A DNA stretch of 64,000 nt. It comes from Dimorphilus gyrociliatus. Its lineage: Eukaryota > Annelida > Polychaeta > Dinophilidae. Below, in pieces: positions 37,192 through 50,266 of the stretch (its first letter is position 1; each line of letters starts with the position of its first letter). The stretch covers positions 620,001 through 684,000 of the forward strand of contig CAJFCJ010000010.1 of NCBI GenBank assembly GCA_904063045.1. The letters run 5' to 3'. Under the pieces are notes generated by a model. The model did not search any database and had not been told where the DNA came from. It saw nothing but the letters and a program-made list of their open reading frames with translations. A program made the translations under genes and the position numbers.

Positions 37192-40100
37192 AACAAATGT
37201 AAAAAGTAGAACTAAAATAGAATCGGAATGAAAAAGAGAATTTCTTTTAAAGGGGGAAAAATAAAAGGATACAACAATAAAACATTTAAGAAGATGGAAT
37301 CTTTATTAATAACAGTAACAAGACATTTTTTAAAAAGATAAACAAGAAAAACTTTCAAACAAACAAACAAAAACGAGGAAAAGTCAACAATAGCAACTTT
37401 TTTTTTGTTTATCCAGTAGAGAATGTTTATATTTTCGATTGAGTGTTCTTAGTGAATGGCTACTTTTATCATTGGTTAAGAGGCTACATACCTGACAAAA
37501 TTCCTTTTTCATCTGATTTATGAAGAAAATAAGAGAAAAAACATCAAGAACATGAGCCTAGTTCTTTTTTTATTCTACACTCTATTATACAGTACATATT
37601 TACAAATAATATGGCGTATAGTATTTATAAGTCTTGTACTTTTTGGCAAATTTTTAAATATTCTCCTATTTTCTTTTTTTCTTCTTTCTTAAATGAAGCG
37701 AGAACAATTGTTTTATTTCTCTATAGATTCCTGCAATCTTTTTGTTTTCCTGCAATATATACATACATTCGTATATTACAAGTATACAGACAAGTCTCTT
37801 TCATTTATATAAACAATGTATGTATATTTTTTATGTGCATAAATTATATCAAGTTTTGTTTTCTTAAAACTTTTCTTTCCTGTAAAATGACTATACAGTA
37901 TATATATATAGAATATATATATATATATATGCATAAGTACTAACATTCTCTCTTCTTTCTTTTTATGTTATTGTTTTAGTCTTAAATTCTTTGATTATCT
38001 ACCTCAGTATTGGGTGAGGAAGTTGTGATAGCATCTGCCTTATGAGCCCGCTCAATTAAGCATTATAATGTATCTGTTTAGACAAACAAAAAAAACAAAA
38101 AAAAAACAAACAAAAGCAAAAACGTAAAACGAACTTATTTAGAAAGAACTTTATTTGACAAAGGGGTTAAATGTGAAATAATTATATGTATATAACAATC
38201 CACATTATATATATATATATAAAATTTATATACAGTATATATATATCCATATATATACTAGTTTTCCTCCATTTTTTCTTCTTGTCTAGTCGCCATTTAT
38301 AAATTTTTTTTGTTTTTCTTTTGTCTTCTTTTTCGTCAATTTTACATTTCTCTTGTAATAGACAAAAAAAAGATTATTTCATTTTTCTGCAGCTTTGTGT
38401 GCCATTTTTTTTAAAAAAAAAAAAATATTAATAAATATATTTAAATGTAAAATAACAAAGAAAATATATTTGTTATATTTTTTTGACTTTTGTTTTATTA
38501 TTGTAAGTTTATTCTTTTTCTGTTCTTTTTGTTTATAATCTTCTTTTTATTTCTTCTTATTGTGCCACTTTTCTCAAGGTTATTAATATTAAAAATATAT
38601 AAATATATACATTCATTATGAAAAACCATTAAAATCATTGTATAAATACTATTTTTATTTCTTATTTTAACTAATTAGGATAAAAATTAAATAATTAATG
38701 GAGAATAGAAAAAAAAATAACTTTTTTTTATTTCCTCCCTTTCCTCTTTTTACCTTTCCGCTTCCGCATTTCCTCCTTTCCACTCCCTGTCCCCCTCCCC
38801 TTCCAATATCATTTTCGCATCATCCATCTTTCTACTCCCTCGTCTCGATTCTTTAAGAAAGCGCATGTCAATTATAAATATCATGGACATATTGCAAGTG
38901 AAAGTTAAGTTAAATTATCATTGTTATAGGAGAAAAACGTGAGAATTTACACGAACAAATAAATCTTTGAACCCATAGTTTACATGTAACAATCCATTGA
39001 TATACTTTAATATATACTATACATATATATATATATATATATATAAATATACAGTATATGTATACATTAATATATCGTATTACTGTTTTTTGCATAAAAT
39101 ACTAGAAGCTTTGTATGTATTTTTACTGTTTTTTTTCTCTATTTCTATCTATGTATACCTCTTTTTACTATATCTCAATAAAACTTTAAAATAATAAAGG
39201 TGAAAATTAACAAAGGAATTATAGAAAAAGAAAATCTCTGTTGAATTATTCTTTATTCAATCTTACTTTAATACAAAATTGATGTTATAAATCTCTTTTT
39301 CTATTTTATATAAATTTATAAAGGGAAAAGTATTCCCTAGTTTTAGTTCTTCTATAGAAAATATCTATTTTTCCTTGCTAGTCAGCTGTAAGAATATTGC
39401 GATAGAAATAGGTCACAGACTAAGGACAAACTAAGCGGATTCAATCCTAGTAGTTAAGATTAAAAAAAGTATGGAAAAGAGGGCAACGTGAGGGAGAGAC
39501 GGGAAAAAAAAGAGTTTGCTTTTATTTTTTTGCCAGAGTATTTCACACCGTATTCTCACGTATTAGCTTTGATTTATAACCCTTGAAATGATTATACTGT
39601 ATTATTTACTTATTTTAGTAGGAGGTCAGGTCGATAGTCCGAAAACAGAGAATTTATATAAGATATAAGGTTGAAAAGGAAGGAAATCTATAAGGATAAT
39701 GAGTAGGAGAAGGGAGAATTTAATAGTCATTCCCGACTTGGTTAATTGAAGATAGTATGGTATTTTCGTGCGGAGGATACTGTTTTCTACTTTTTCTATG
39801 TTACGTTCGCGTGATTCTCTTCCAGATTTTTTTCTTTTATTCTTTTTATATCTTTCTCTCTTTTGCTTAAAACTATTCAAAAATTTAGCAATAGTTGAAT
39901 AGACCCATTCATAAATTTCGTACTAATAAATAGTATAGTAAGAAACAATAGCATAACAAATACAAGATAACGATTAATGCTTTTCTCTCTTTTATTATCT
40001 TGGTTACAACTGCAAATTGATAAATTGAAACCTTTTGAAAATTTTGCCAACAAGCATGATTTTCTTTTTGATTAAAATACAATTTTTCAATTCACTGAAG

Positions 40101-41877
40101 CGTTTTAGATGATAAATAAATATGTAAGAGAATTCTTTCATTTAAGAAATAAAGGTTAAACAATCGAAATTTGTAAGTAAATATGAGTAAACAGTACTTT
40201 TGTTTCTTATAGAATAACATATCGTTATATATATACTTATGCCTCTCTCACGCCTATTTCACTTTTGCTAACAACATACTGATATTTCAATAGTGATGAT
40301 ACAGTTTCCTCCCCAAAGGAAAAACACGTATATCATGCACCTATATAAAAATTCGAAAAAAAGCAATAAGAAACGCCCTCTGACGCTTATACAAAAAATG
40401 AAAAGTGATTACTTAGTTCACTCTTAAAGGAAAGCATGTTTAGTTTCAATTTAGCCCTGTAAAAAGGTTGAAATAGACATGGATTTTATTGAGTGCACAA
40501 TTTTTTTAGTAAAAAAAAATTTATTTACTAATTGGTCTGTCAAGGAAGAATTCGGAATAATGGAAAAAAAGTAAAACTAGGGAATAATGAACCATAAAGA
40601 AATACTTAAATAGCTGTATAAAGTGATAAATGAGCTGTTTTTAGTATATGTACATTGATATACAAATGAATAGTAAAACTTTTTAAATAGACAAAAAAAA
40701 GGAAAATTCTAGGAAGTATTTGGTTGCATATGGTAAAAAAAAGAGTCAGGCATATCATAAAAAATGAGCTTATTCCTTATTCATAGTCAATTGTGATAGA
40801 ATCTAACGACCCTTTTGGGTAGAAGCTTTGGAATAAATTAGATAGTTAACTTATATTCTACTATTTGAATATAGTATGAAAATTGAATGTAAAATGTTTC
40901 AAAGGTTTTTCAAAACAAACAAGGAGAAACTGAATAAAGTAGACTGAAGGAGAAAGTTTAGTATTCACATATTGCGAAATAGTAAACATTAGAATCATTA
41001 TACTCCTCCTATTAGGTTATTTGAATATGAAAAGTAAGATATAGTAGCATAATCTATAGATTATATCTAAACAGTAAGCATTGTTAATTAAAACATATAA
41101 CTTACATACTATCTATAAATTCCCAATTGAAATCTGTTGTTTTCTTTATTTACTTTCTCTCTCTCTCTCTGTAAGTGAACTAGTTTTTTGTTAATTAAGA
41201 TTCCAAGGCTACTGAACTTTGACAGCTACACTGCTTCACAGTCGGCTCCTTAATTAATATATTTACTGGACAAAAGAAAAAATAAGAATTATTATAAAAA
41301 CTTTTACTCCTTTACTATCTAATTATCTAAAATTTAAAATAGGAAATTACTTCCTTAAACTCCTTTCCTTTATTCACATGAAGAGAATAATTTTTTCTCT
41401 ACTATAATAAAGTTATTTTGCTAAACTAGTTAATTATTTAAAAAAGGAGGCCGAAAATAGAAAATAAAAGTCAATTTGATTGAAAGTTTATTTATTTCTG
41501 AGAAAAAAAAGTCAAACTATTTTGTATTCTTTGATGGTTTAACGTTGATTTTTTGTTCTCTTTATTGGTTTTAAAAGTTTTTTAAGTAAAATATAAAGAG
41601 TTAAAAAGATGGAAACTGTTGGCATATACTATATTTAATAATAAATAATGATTTCTAATAGATATTATATTCAACATATAAGTTTCTTTTTTAATTTCTC
41701 CTAAAGCAATTGTAATAAGGAAAACCTCTAAATAAAAATCTTAATTAATTATTCTTCTAAAAGTAGTAGCTCAGCATAATATGATTCACATAATCACAAG
41801 CGCCATCTATGTCTATTGTACCAGCTTCCTTCAACAGCACTTTACCCTGTCTTTCATTTCTCAATCGTATTCCAGCC
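37192..41877. other. Intergenic, 3' flank of zinc-finger gene
   Basis: No coding exon found. AATAAA appears soon after the stop (near 37278), a likely polyadenylation signal. The rest is very AT-rich with poly-A/T tracts, AT repeats (about 37905-37930, 38205-38220, 39023-39045) and TATACAGTATA elements near 37892, 38229 and 39049. It must include the LHFPL promoter near its right end. Confidence 0.55.
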
Positions 41878-43015
41878 ATGAATCTATATTACCTACCCAA
41901 ATCTCAAGCAGAGAGGAAAGCGAAGCCAAAATCAACAGTAACCATATTATGGTTCTTCCTTTCGATAGCAGTTTCAGCTATTGCCCTTTTCAGTTTTCTC
42001 CAACCTTATTGGTATATTGAAGGTAGGACTCAGAACGCAATAGGTATCTATACATTTTGCGTAAGGGCTATTCAAGATCAATTTCTGTGTGGAAAATTTG
42101 GTAAAGATGTTAAATTAAATGGAATTTTAAGAACTGTTCATTGGACTTTCGGTGCTGGATCCGTTTTGATGTTATTTACGGCCTGTTTAACTTTGATTAA
42201 TCTATTCTTAAGGTCGGAAGGTTGGGTCTCCAAAAAGTTTGTTAACATATCTGTTGTATTCCAGATAATAGCAGGTTAGTTGAAAATCGCTAACTTAAGC
42301 TAGAAAGGTGTATAGTTGACGTTATTGCTTATTACACTATAAATTCAGATGACTTTTTGCATGTCGATACAGTTAGTTTAGGTAAAAAGGAAATAATTTG
42401 CAAATAGTTATATAACTTATTTACAAAGAGCAAATAACAAAAATTGCTTGTTAATAAATCCAATTAATCTCTTGTTGCAAAGTAACTTAAGTGAAAATAG
42501 AAGGATGCCTAAATGGTTAACTACAATATCGTTGTTAAGTTGAAATTTTCTACTCAATTTAACGATAAATAGACATACAACAAAGGAATTATGTAAATGA
42601 AACAAGATTTCTAATAGTTTTAAATAATTTTCTATACAATACCATTCTAAACGCATCTATAGAAATTATCTCTATTTTCTTACGTCTTTTACAACTAATT
42701 AATATCAGTCTTTGAAAAAGAGAATAGAAAGTAGAATAAGACAACGTTTAATTATTTATTAAGTCGTTAATTTATGTCTTTTCTTTTCGTTTTTTTTATT
42801 TATCAACAGTTATTCTACTATTAATTGGCTTAGCCCTAGTACCAGCTGGCCTGGAATCGAAATTCTTTCATCACTTTTGTTCAAAAACGAAACAATGTCA
42901 TATGGGTTGGACTTATATGATGGCTGTAACGGGTACTGCTCTGGCAATCTTCTGTCCAATTTTGGCAAAGTATACGAATGCTCCGTCATTCGTTACAGAA
43001 AGTATCGATGACTAA
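41878..43015 (+). CDS. LHFPL-family tetraspan membrane protein
   Basis: Two exons (41878-42274, 42810-43015) join in frame to 200 residues. Four hydrophobic segments are visible: about residues 20-45, 88-112, 122-145 and 165-188. The first is followed by FLQPYWYIEG, the LHFPL equivalent of the claudin-superfamily first-loop motif. Paired cysteines occur in both extracellular loops (YTFCVRA / FLCGKFG; HFCSKTKQC). Human members include LHFPL5/TMHS, part of the hair-cell mechanotransduction complex, and LHFPL4, which supports GABA-A receptor clustering; the partner here is unknown. An in-frame ATG at 41809 would add 23 residues, but a polypyrimidine tract and acceptor (CGTATTCCAG, ending 41875) just before the ATG at 41878 favour the shorter start. 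The family assignment is likely; the exact subtype is not resolved. Confidence 0.8.
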
Positions 43016-46000
43016 CATCCCTTTGTGTCTGTGAATAAGAAAAAAATGGAAAAATATGTAAATGAAACGGGGCAATAACTTTGGAATTCGTGAGCAGATG
43101 CTGACGCAGATTGAACGTAAATTTCCGGGCCGTCTTTCCGCCGTTGACGCGTAACTAACACGTTTTTCCCTATAACCGTCTTTTTTCCTCTTAATTTAAA
43201 TATTTTCTGATCTTCCCTATCTACTCATTTGTTTTCTTTCTTTAATGTTAACAGCATATAGCTGTTTTTTAAAATACCATATAACCTGATTTTTTTGTCT
43301 CTTTCATTGTCTTATCTGTCTATATTGTTTTCCTGTGTTCCTCTCTTCTCCTTTTTTTCCAACCATCTATTAATTAAGACGGTTTTTTGTCGTTTTAGTC
43401 GATAATTTTCTGTTTCTCCGTACTTTAGTTTGTTCGCCTCGTTGATTTTGTTAAGTGCAATCGATTACGCAATTATCCAATGTTTTTTGTTTGCCAACAT
43501 ATTTTTACTGTCGTTGAAAAACAACTTTCAAATATGAATTATTAAGAAATACTTTGATAGAGATATTTAGATTTTACCAGTATTTTTTACAATCTTTTTT
43601 TACAGAATATGTAAATATATAAGTATATACTGTCTATACTTTACAAACAGTATACAGTATATACAGTATATACAAGTATTAATCTATATTCATTTATCTT
43701 TGAATATTCGTTATAACATTTAATAAATAAATTAAATTAATTGATGATAAATGAGAATTATCATTATTATCATTATTATTATTATTATTGCAAATTGAGT
43801 TGATTTAAATGAAATAGAGAAAGAGATTTGATAGTAAGACATTAGTTTAATAGAAGTGAAACGTATAACTGCGGAAGAGGAGATTCTTGCTTATGGGTAG
43901 AAAATGCAAATCTAGTATAATTATCTTTAATCATAGGGGAATATATCTTAGCGTATCAATTCTAATGTTCCTGGAAATTCAAAGAGAATTACGTAAATCT
44001 CTTAATCCATCTAAATTGTCAAGCTAATTTCGTAATAGGTAACGAAGATGAGATTTTTCTAGAGTAATTAACAATCTAATTCCTTCAAAGTGACATTTAT
44101 AGTCTTTCTCTGTTTGAATTTTTACCATCTAATACACGGTATATAACAATGTATATACTATATACAGTATATAAGTCTACATACACCCACACACATCCTT
44201 ACTCTCCTCTCTCTTTCTTCTTTCAAAGTATACATTTACTGCTTAAATGATATAGTGTGTATATACAATATACTGTATAACTAAAACATACTACAACTTC
44301 TGCTAATGTCTAAAAGACTAGACAGATTAAGCTTAAATGAAATATGTATAATTTAATAAATCAAATGAATATTAAGGTTAGCTTACAGTCTTCTTGGAAA
44401 AAGATTCGCTTTTCCTGAGTGAAGAAGGCAAGATAATTTATATTATTATTTGAACTTGGGGAAATATGATAAAATATAAGAACTATACTGGAAAATTATT
44501 GCTACTTTCCCCTAAGTTTACACTCCATCTATATGATTATAAAAATTGGATATAAATTGATTGGTACATTTTCTTATCTGTGTGACATTTACAAAACTAT
44601 TGACCATGAAGAATGTATTCTTTACCCATCATTAATCACTTGTTACGCTTGGCACGATTAAATATATCATATGCTATTTAATATTGTACATTTTAGCTCT
44701 CTTTGTTTATATTAGTATAATGCTTATAGTAAAATAATTATTAATTTAATTTACATATGTAAATATATTCTCTTCTTTTAAACCAATAAATCTCTATTTA
44801 ATTAGCAATTTAACTATAAAAAAAATGTGTTGTACATTGGAATTCAATGTTTTGATGACATTTCGTATTTAACCTATTGCAGGAAGAAAGAAAATAGAAT
44901 TACGTTTGAATAGATTTAAATATTTTTTCACTCTATTCTTTCTATTTATTTTACAACTTTGAAAGAAGTTCATTGATAAAAACTTCCATAGAAAATTGTT
45001 TTTAATAGTATTCTTTAGTAATTCCTTTATAACTAATGATGAAAATGTTCCCTACCTATGAGTTATTTTTTACTTGACCTTTTTTTTTATATAGGGAAGA
45101 GTTTTTGCGGTAATACAGATACAACGTATATTGATTAATGCTAAACAAATGAGTTTCTATAAGAACTAAAGGAAAGCTTTTAAGTACTGATGAAATATTT
45201 TATTGTCAAAATGATTTGTCTAAGTCTCTTTGCATTAGTGCATATCTATATTTGTTAATCCATATAACGCCTCAAATATGTTACAATTAGACATATATAA
45301 TTATTTGAATAAATGAATATTCTTGCATTTTAATTACTCTGATATTTACTATTGGATTTCCGTCAAACCTTTTCATATATCTGGAATAAATTCACAGATT
45401 TGATTAATGTTTTCTGTTATCCAAAAGCTAAGCTTGTCTTTTCATGTGGGATTCCCTTTCTAAGGTTTGACACTGACTTTCTTATTTATTTTATCAGTTC
45501 AATCAGTTTCTAGAATACATCGATATCGTTAAGTAATACAACAAACGTTGTTATTAGAAAACTCCCTTCTGACGTTTTTCATATTTATCAGATAAAAAAG
45601 AGGAGGGTAAGAAGAGGAAGAATCTGTAAATTTTAATGTACGTAGTTACATGAATCGACATAGTTGAATTATCCTAAGAGAATATCTCTCTACAAATTGA
45701 AAAGAATGTGAAGATAGTGAATTATTATGAAACAAGTTATCCATAATTAATCTCCTACGGCAACTACCCTCCAGAGACTCTCCTAAGAAATTATAAGGAA
45801 AGAATCATAAACAAGTTCGTTATGAATATCCCAGATACCATATACTGCATATTCCTAAAGCACTTTGAGAATGATAATTCTTCAAGTTAATGGTATTTAG
45901 CCTTGTTAAAATCACTTCTTAAAATAGATATTAGCTTAGATATATCCAAAAAAATTGAATGAGAATAAGTTATAGATGCTAACGGGGAAATACAACTTAG

Positions 46001-48845
46001 ACTCTAAAACACTAAGGAAAAGGCGTCACGAGAAGCTAAGTCGATGAATGGGATTGATGATGCCAATAGAACTGGATAAAAGAAAAACGAGTTTCACGTT
46101 ATAATTAATAATTTATCGATATAACTAACATTTATGGAAAATGGATTAACATTTTTCAGTCTAAATCTATTATGGAACTTTTCAAATGACATATTATTTT
46201 CCTTTGTTCTCCTCCATTGAAATTTTTATGTATTTTTAATAAAAGTTAATCTTCATCACTTGTTTATCTCCCGCAACAAGAACAGAATTAATCTTAAAGC
46301 CAACTAATCGAAGTTTACTGACCTTATTGTCGTTTTTTGACAAAAAAGGGAAAAATTACTTTCTAAATCTTTAGTAATCTATTTTAACTGTTTGGAAGAC
46401 TTGTAAAAGACTAGAATTCTAAAGACGATAATAGAAAACAATCGACACAATAACGTTGTATACTATTTGCAGTATTTAATCAAAGATGTTGAAATATTAG
46501 TATCAAGAAAGAAGGTAAAAGTTGTACTCTATTTATATCGTTTCGGGGAATAGAAAACAGAGGAGAAAATATCTACATAAAACATCAAATGATAGAGATT
46601 CATTAATTAAAATTACTTAAACATATGAAAATAGTAAGGAAATATTTAAAATGCTATAGTTTATAAGTAGATATATAATATTTAGCTATTATACAATGAA
46701 GTCTTTAAATAGCTTCAACTTTTCAAATATATTAGTATTTTATATCATTTTTCAATTTAAACTAATTATAATAATTAAGATTTTACTATGTTCGCTAGAT
46801 TTTTACTATATACTTTATTGTACTCTCTCTTTCTTTAACTTTCCTTATTTCGATAATAGATAAAAGGTGAGGTAAGAGGAAATATGGACGAAATTTCCTA
46901 AATCACTATCTACTTCAAAGCAATTGTTCCTTCATCAATAAATATCACACTATATAAAGATTTTAAAGTGATTCTTCGTAGTGCTTTCATCTCTGCTATA
47001 AGTTGTCTGGTAAAGAATAGCTATAGCATTTATTTTTAATCATGTGAACGAATATTTTAAATGTTTCATTCTTCTAATCAATACAACGACCCACAAGAAA
47101 ACGGTAATGACTGATGGATCATCCCTTTCTTATGAAAATCATTAAATTTGTCTTTTTTAACGTATTTAAACATTTTTTAAACTTATTCTTAGTAAAAGCA
47201 TATGTTTGTTCTATTGCTAATTTAATTAAATAGGACAGAGTCTTGTAATGCCTTTTCAGTAATAGAAAAGTAAAATAAAATTGTTAATATGAATTCGACA
47301 GTACAGGTATAATTAAATATTTAAAATGCATTTTAAGTATAATGTAAATTAATTATTCATATAAATGTTTTAAAAAATAACTGTTAACTTAAATCAATAG
47401 TCCAATTAAATTAAAGTATGCTAATTAACTCGGTAATTTTCTATGTAATTTAACTTTTAGTAACTGATAAGATAAAGTTTGAAATTTAGAAATATATATA
47501 GTTTGTTCTATTCTTGATTGATATCTCGAATCTCTCTGTAAAAGTTCATCTATTTTATAGTGCTCTAGTCTAATTAGAAAACGAAAATATTGTATATACA
47601 GTATAAATTGGTGTTTTAACTATAGATGGCGTCAAACTTGCACGTATATGAAAACGTAATGAGAATAATATTCATTGAGGAAGCTAGAAAATTTTACAAG
47701 CTAAACTCCTGAAATAGATAATACGTTATATATAATCATTTCTTTCTCTCGCTCTCTCTGTTTCTCTATCTTATCTTTTGAAGTATTGAATTTATCACTA
47801 AATGAAAATTTTCACTCTTATAGATGCTTAGATATATTAATAAACGAATTTTTACTTGTAATTAAACTCATTAACAGTACGTTTGCGGAAACTGTAATAC
47901 TTTAATAGATTTCACTTCTATTGTTTGTTTCTTCTCCTCTTACCGTTGCATTCTTTTTAATAAATATAACATTTGTAAGAGCACTCCTTACGAAAATATT
48001 TAACACAGATAATTGGGCTGGTCTACTACGTTTTGGGATTGACTTAAGTCATTTCCTTAAGATGATTTCCTCTTCTATTAGATAGTGTAAGCAAATCTCC
48101 ATTTATTTGGTACTTTTCAGTATATTACTCTCGAAATATCTAATTCTATTCCTTAAAGAGGGGAAGAAACTGCGCTATTAGAAAAATAATCAACGAAATA
48201 CGGCCCTACTTAACAAATAGCTTTCCAGTAAAGATTTGTGGTGATTCGATCTGTTTGCCTATTAAAATTCGAAAAGAGCACGTAAGTCTGTATAAAAACT
48301 TTTAAGTGTAGGTTTTCTCTTGCAAAAGAATTTATTTATCAAAATGGAAACAAAACAAATTGAAATTCTCTATCCGTTATTGATTTAAATGTCAGAAAAG
48401 AAGTGAATGTCATTTTTCCCTTTTACGTATCATAGATTATATAATCTTTAAAAATTTAGTGAAAAGCGAAACAAATTTTTTAACTAACTAGTCTTAATAG
48501 TTTTAACGGAAGATAGAAAGGAATGTTGAATTGTATCTTATTACACAAGTTCTTATATTGACTTCTCTAACAATATCTTTGTTTCGGCAATATACTGTAT
48601 ATTTTGCAAAAATATTCGCAAGGAGCATTGACCTATTGCCGTAAAGGAAAATTAAACAATGAAGAATTGCTATTAAATATTGTATTTTAAGTATCTAGAT
48701 ATGCCTATACTAAAAAACACTTGACATTTTTTGTTGATTTCATAATAGAATTTAAATAATAAAGTAATAAATGTAAAAAACAAACAAACATTATATTAAT
48801 TTGCTTTGCTATTTCCTACTTTAGCAAACAGCGATAAACGAAGAA
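43016..48845. other. 5.8-kb gene desert
   Basis: No exon recognised on either strand. It starts with the LHFPL 3' UTR, including a short GC-rich patch at 43098-43154. Further along there is a cluster of TATACAGTATA elements at 43650-43672 and more near 44159, 44268, 47596 and 48591, and an ATT/ATC trinucleotide stretch near 43760-43790. The rest is featureless AT-rich DNA. Confidence 0.6.
43098..43154 (+). other. GC-rich 19-codon mini-frame in LHFPL 3' flank
   Basis: ATG CTG ACG through GAC GCG TAA gives an open frame of 18 residues (MLTQIERKFPGRLSAVDA) in a patch far less AT-rich than anything nearby, with G/C-ending codons not used by neighbouring genes. It is too short to call as a gene and may be a chance frame or a regulatory element of the 3' UTR. 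Confidence 0.2.
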
Positions 48846-50266
48846 ATGACTTCAACAGTTTATCAGTCAGGTAAAAAACAAACAAGGTCAACGAGATAGA
48901 GAAATTTTTAATTAGACAAACTCTATAATTAGACCAAAACCTTAATAATAAAAGTTACGGATATGGATTAGGATTCCAAGATGAAAATAACGATTTTGGA
49001 CATTCTTTTTCGGATAATACTATAAGACGTAGATTTATAAGGAAGGTTATAACTTAATTTATACTAATATATAATATTTTATATATTATTTGTTGGTGAT
49101 TTCTAGGTATTTTTAATACTTATTGGTCAAATAATGATAATGGTTGCTTTAGTATCAATATTTACATTTATGTAAGAAATAAATTCCAATTAATTGCTAA
49201 TTCTATTATTATAATATTCAACTTTTAAGCGAAGGATGTCATAGCTTTATGCAAAAGAATGTATGGTTAATTATAATATCTGGGTAAAAATTAATAAAAT
49301 AGAATACATAATAATTATAAATTAACTATATAATATGTATAATTACTAATACATTTTATAAAGATTATGCTATTTAATTTGTGCCCTAATTATAACATTT
49401 TCCGAATCTATAAGAAGAAATTATCCGTACAATTTCATATTTTTATTCATAATAGTAAGTTCTATACAGTAAAAATAATAAAAATATACGATAATTTTCA
49501 TTAATTTATCTATTTTATAGACAATATCCTTATCTATATTGGTTGCCTCCTTTGCAGGGTAATTATAAATATATATTTATATATTTTCATTAACTTTTAT
49601 ATAAAAATCTGCAAAATTTTACATTACCATTCATAGCTATTACAAGTATCATTCCATATTTATCGCATCCGGAGCTACACTTGTCGTTTGTCTAGTTGTT
49701 ATACTCTTTGCAATATTTACTAAAGTAATATCTTTAAGAAAACTTTGTTTCTATTATTATTGTTAATAATTATTCGTAATTATTAATTCTAAATTTAACC
49801 TTTACAGCTAGATTTTACTGCATGTACATCTCTAATTCTTATAGCTTTAGTAATTCTTATACTTTTTGGCTTTGGTATGTCAATGGCGTACGCTTTTTCT
49901 CCTATTGATAAAAGAACTCACTTTGTAAGTTTGTATTTATTAATATATACAGTATATACTGTATAGTACAGTGTTTGCTTTATATTCATATAAATCATAT
50001 AAAAACTACAGTACTTACAAGTTGTATATGGTTCACTCGGAGCTTTGATTTTTTCATTTGTAAGGCCTATAATCATATAATTAGATCATAAATGAAAACT
50101 GCTTTTGTTGCAGTTATTAATGATAGACATTCAACTAATAATGGGAGGGCGTCGTATGGAAATTGGAGAAGAAGATTATATATTAGCTAGTTTAATGTTA
50201 TTTGTTGATATAGTACAATTATTTCAATATCTATTGATGATTATTGGAGCTAATCAGAGCAATTAA
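48846..50266 (+). CDS. TMBIM/Lifeguard family (Bax inhibitor-1 superfamily) membrane protein
   Basis: Ten short exons join in frame to 263 residues: 48846-48870, 48933-49045, 49107-49171, 49230-49283, 49364-49454, 49521-49558, 49637-49724, 49808-49924, 50012-50059, 50114-50266. Typical family markers: FSDNTIRRRFIRK before the first helix, SESIRRNYPYN between helices 2 and 3, SGAT in helix 4, KLDFTACTS before helix 5, and the end MIDIQLIMGGRR with LFVDIVQLFQYL. Seven membrane segments are expected. The two late aspartates (MID, FVD) match the pH-sensing pair known from bacterial YetJ and BI-1 proteins. Relatives (GRINA, FAIM2, TMBIM1, TMBIM4) act in ER, Golgi or lysosome membranes in Ca2+ handling and protection from apoptosis. 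The short N-terminus lacks the long Pro/Gly/Tyr-rich region of GRINA. Subtype is unresolved. Confidence 0.88.

Noticed and set aside
41809-41877. Upstream in-frame ATG adding 23 residues to the LHFPL protein
   Set aside because: A polypyrimidine tract and acceptor lie between the two ATGs and the added residues are not typical of the family; kept only as an alternative start.
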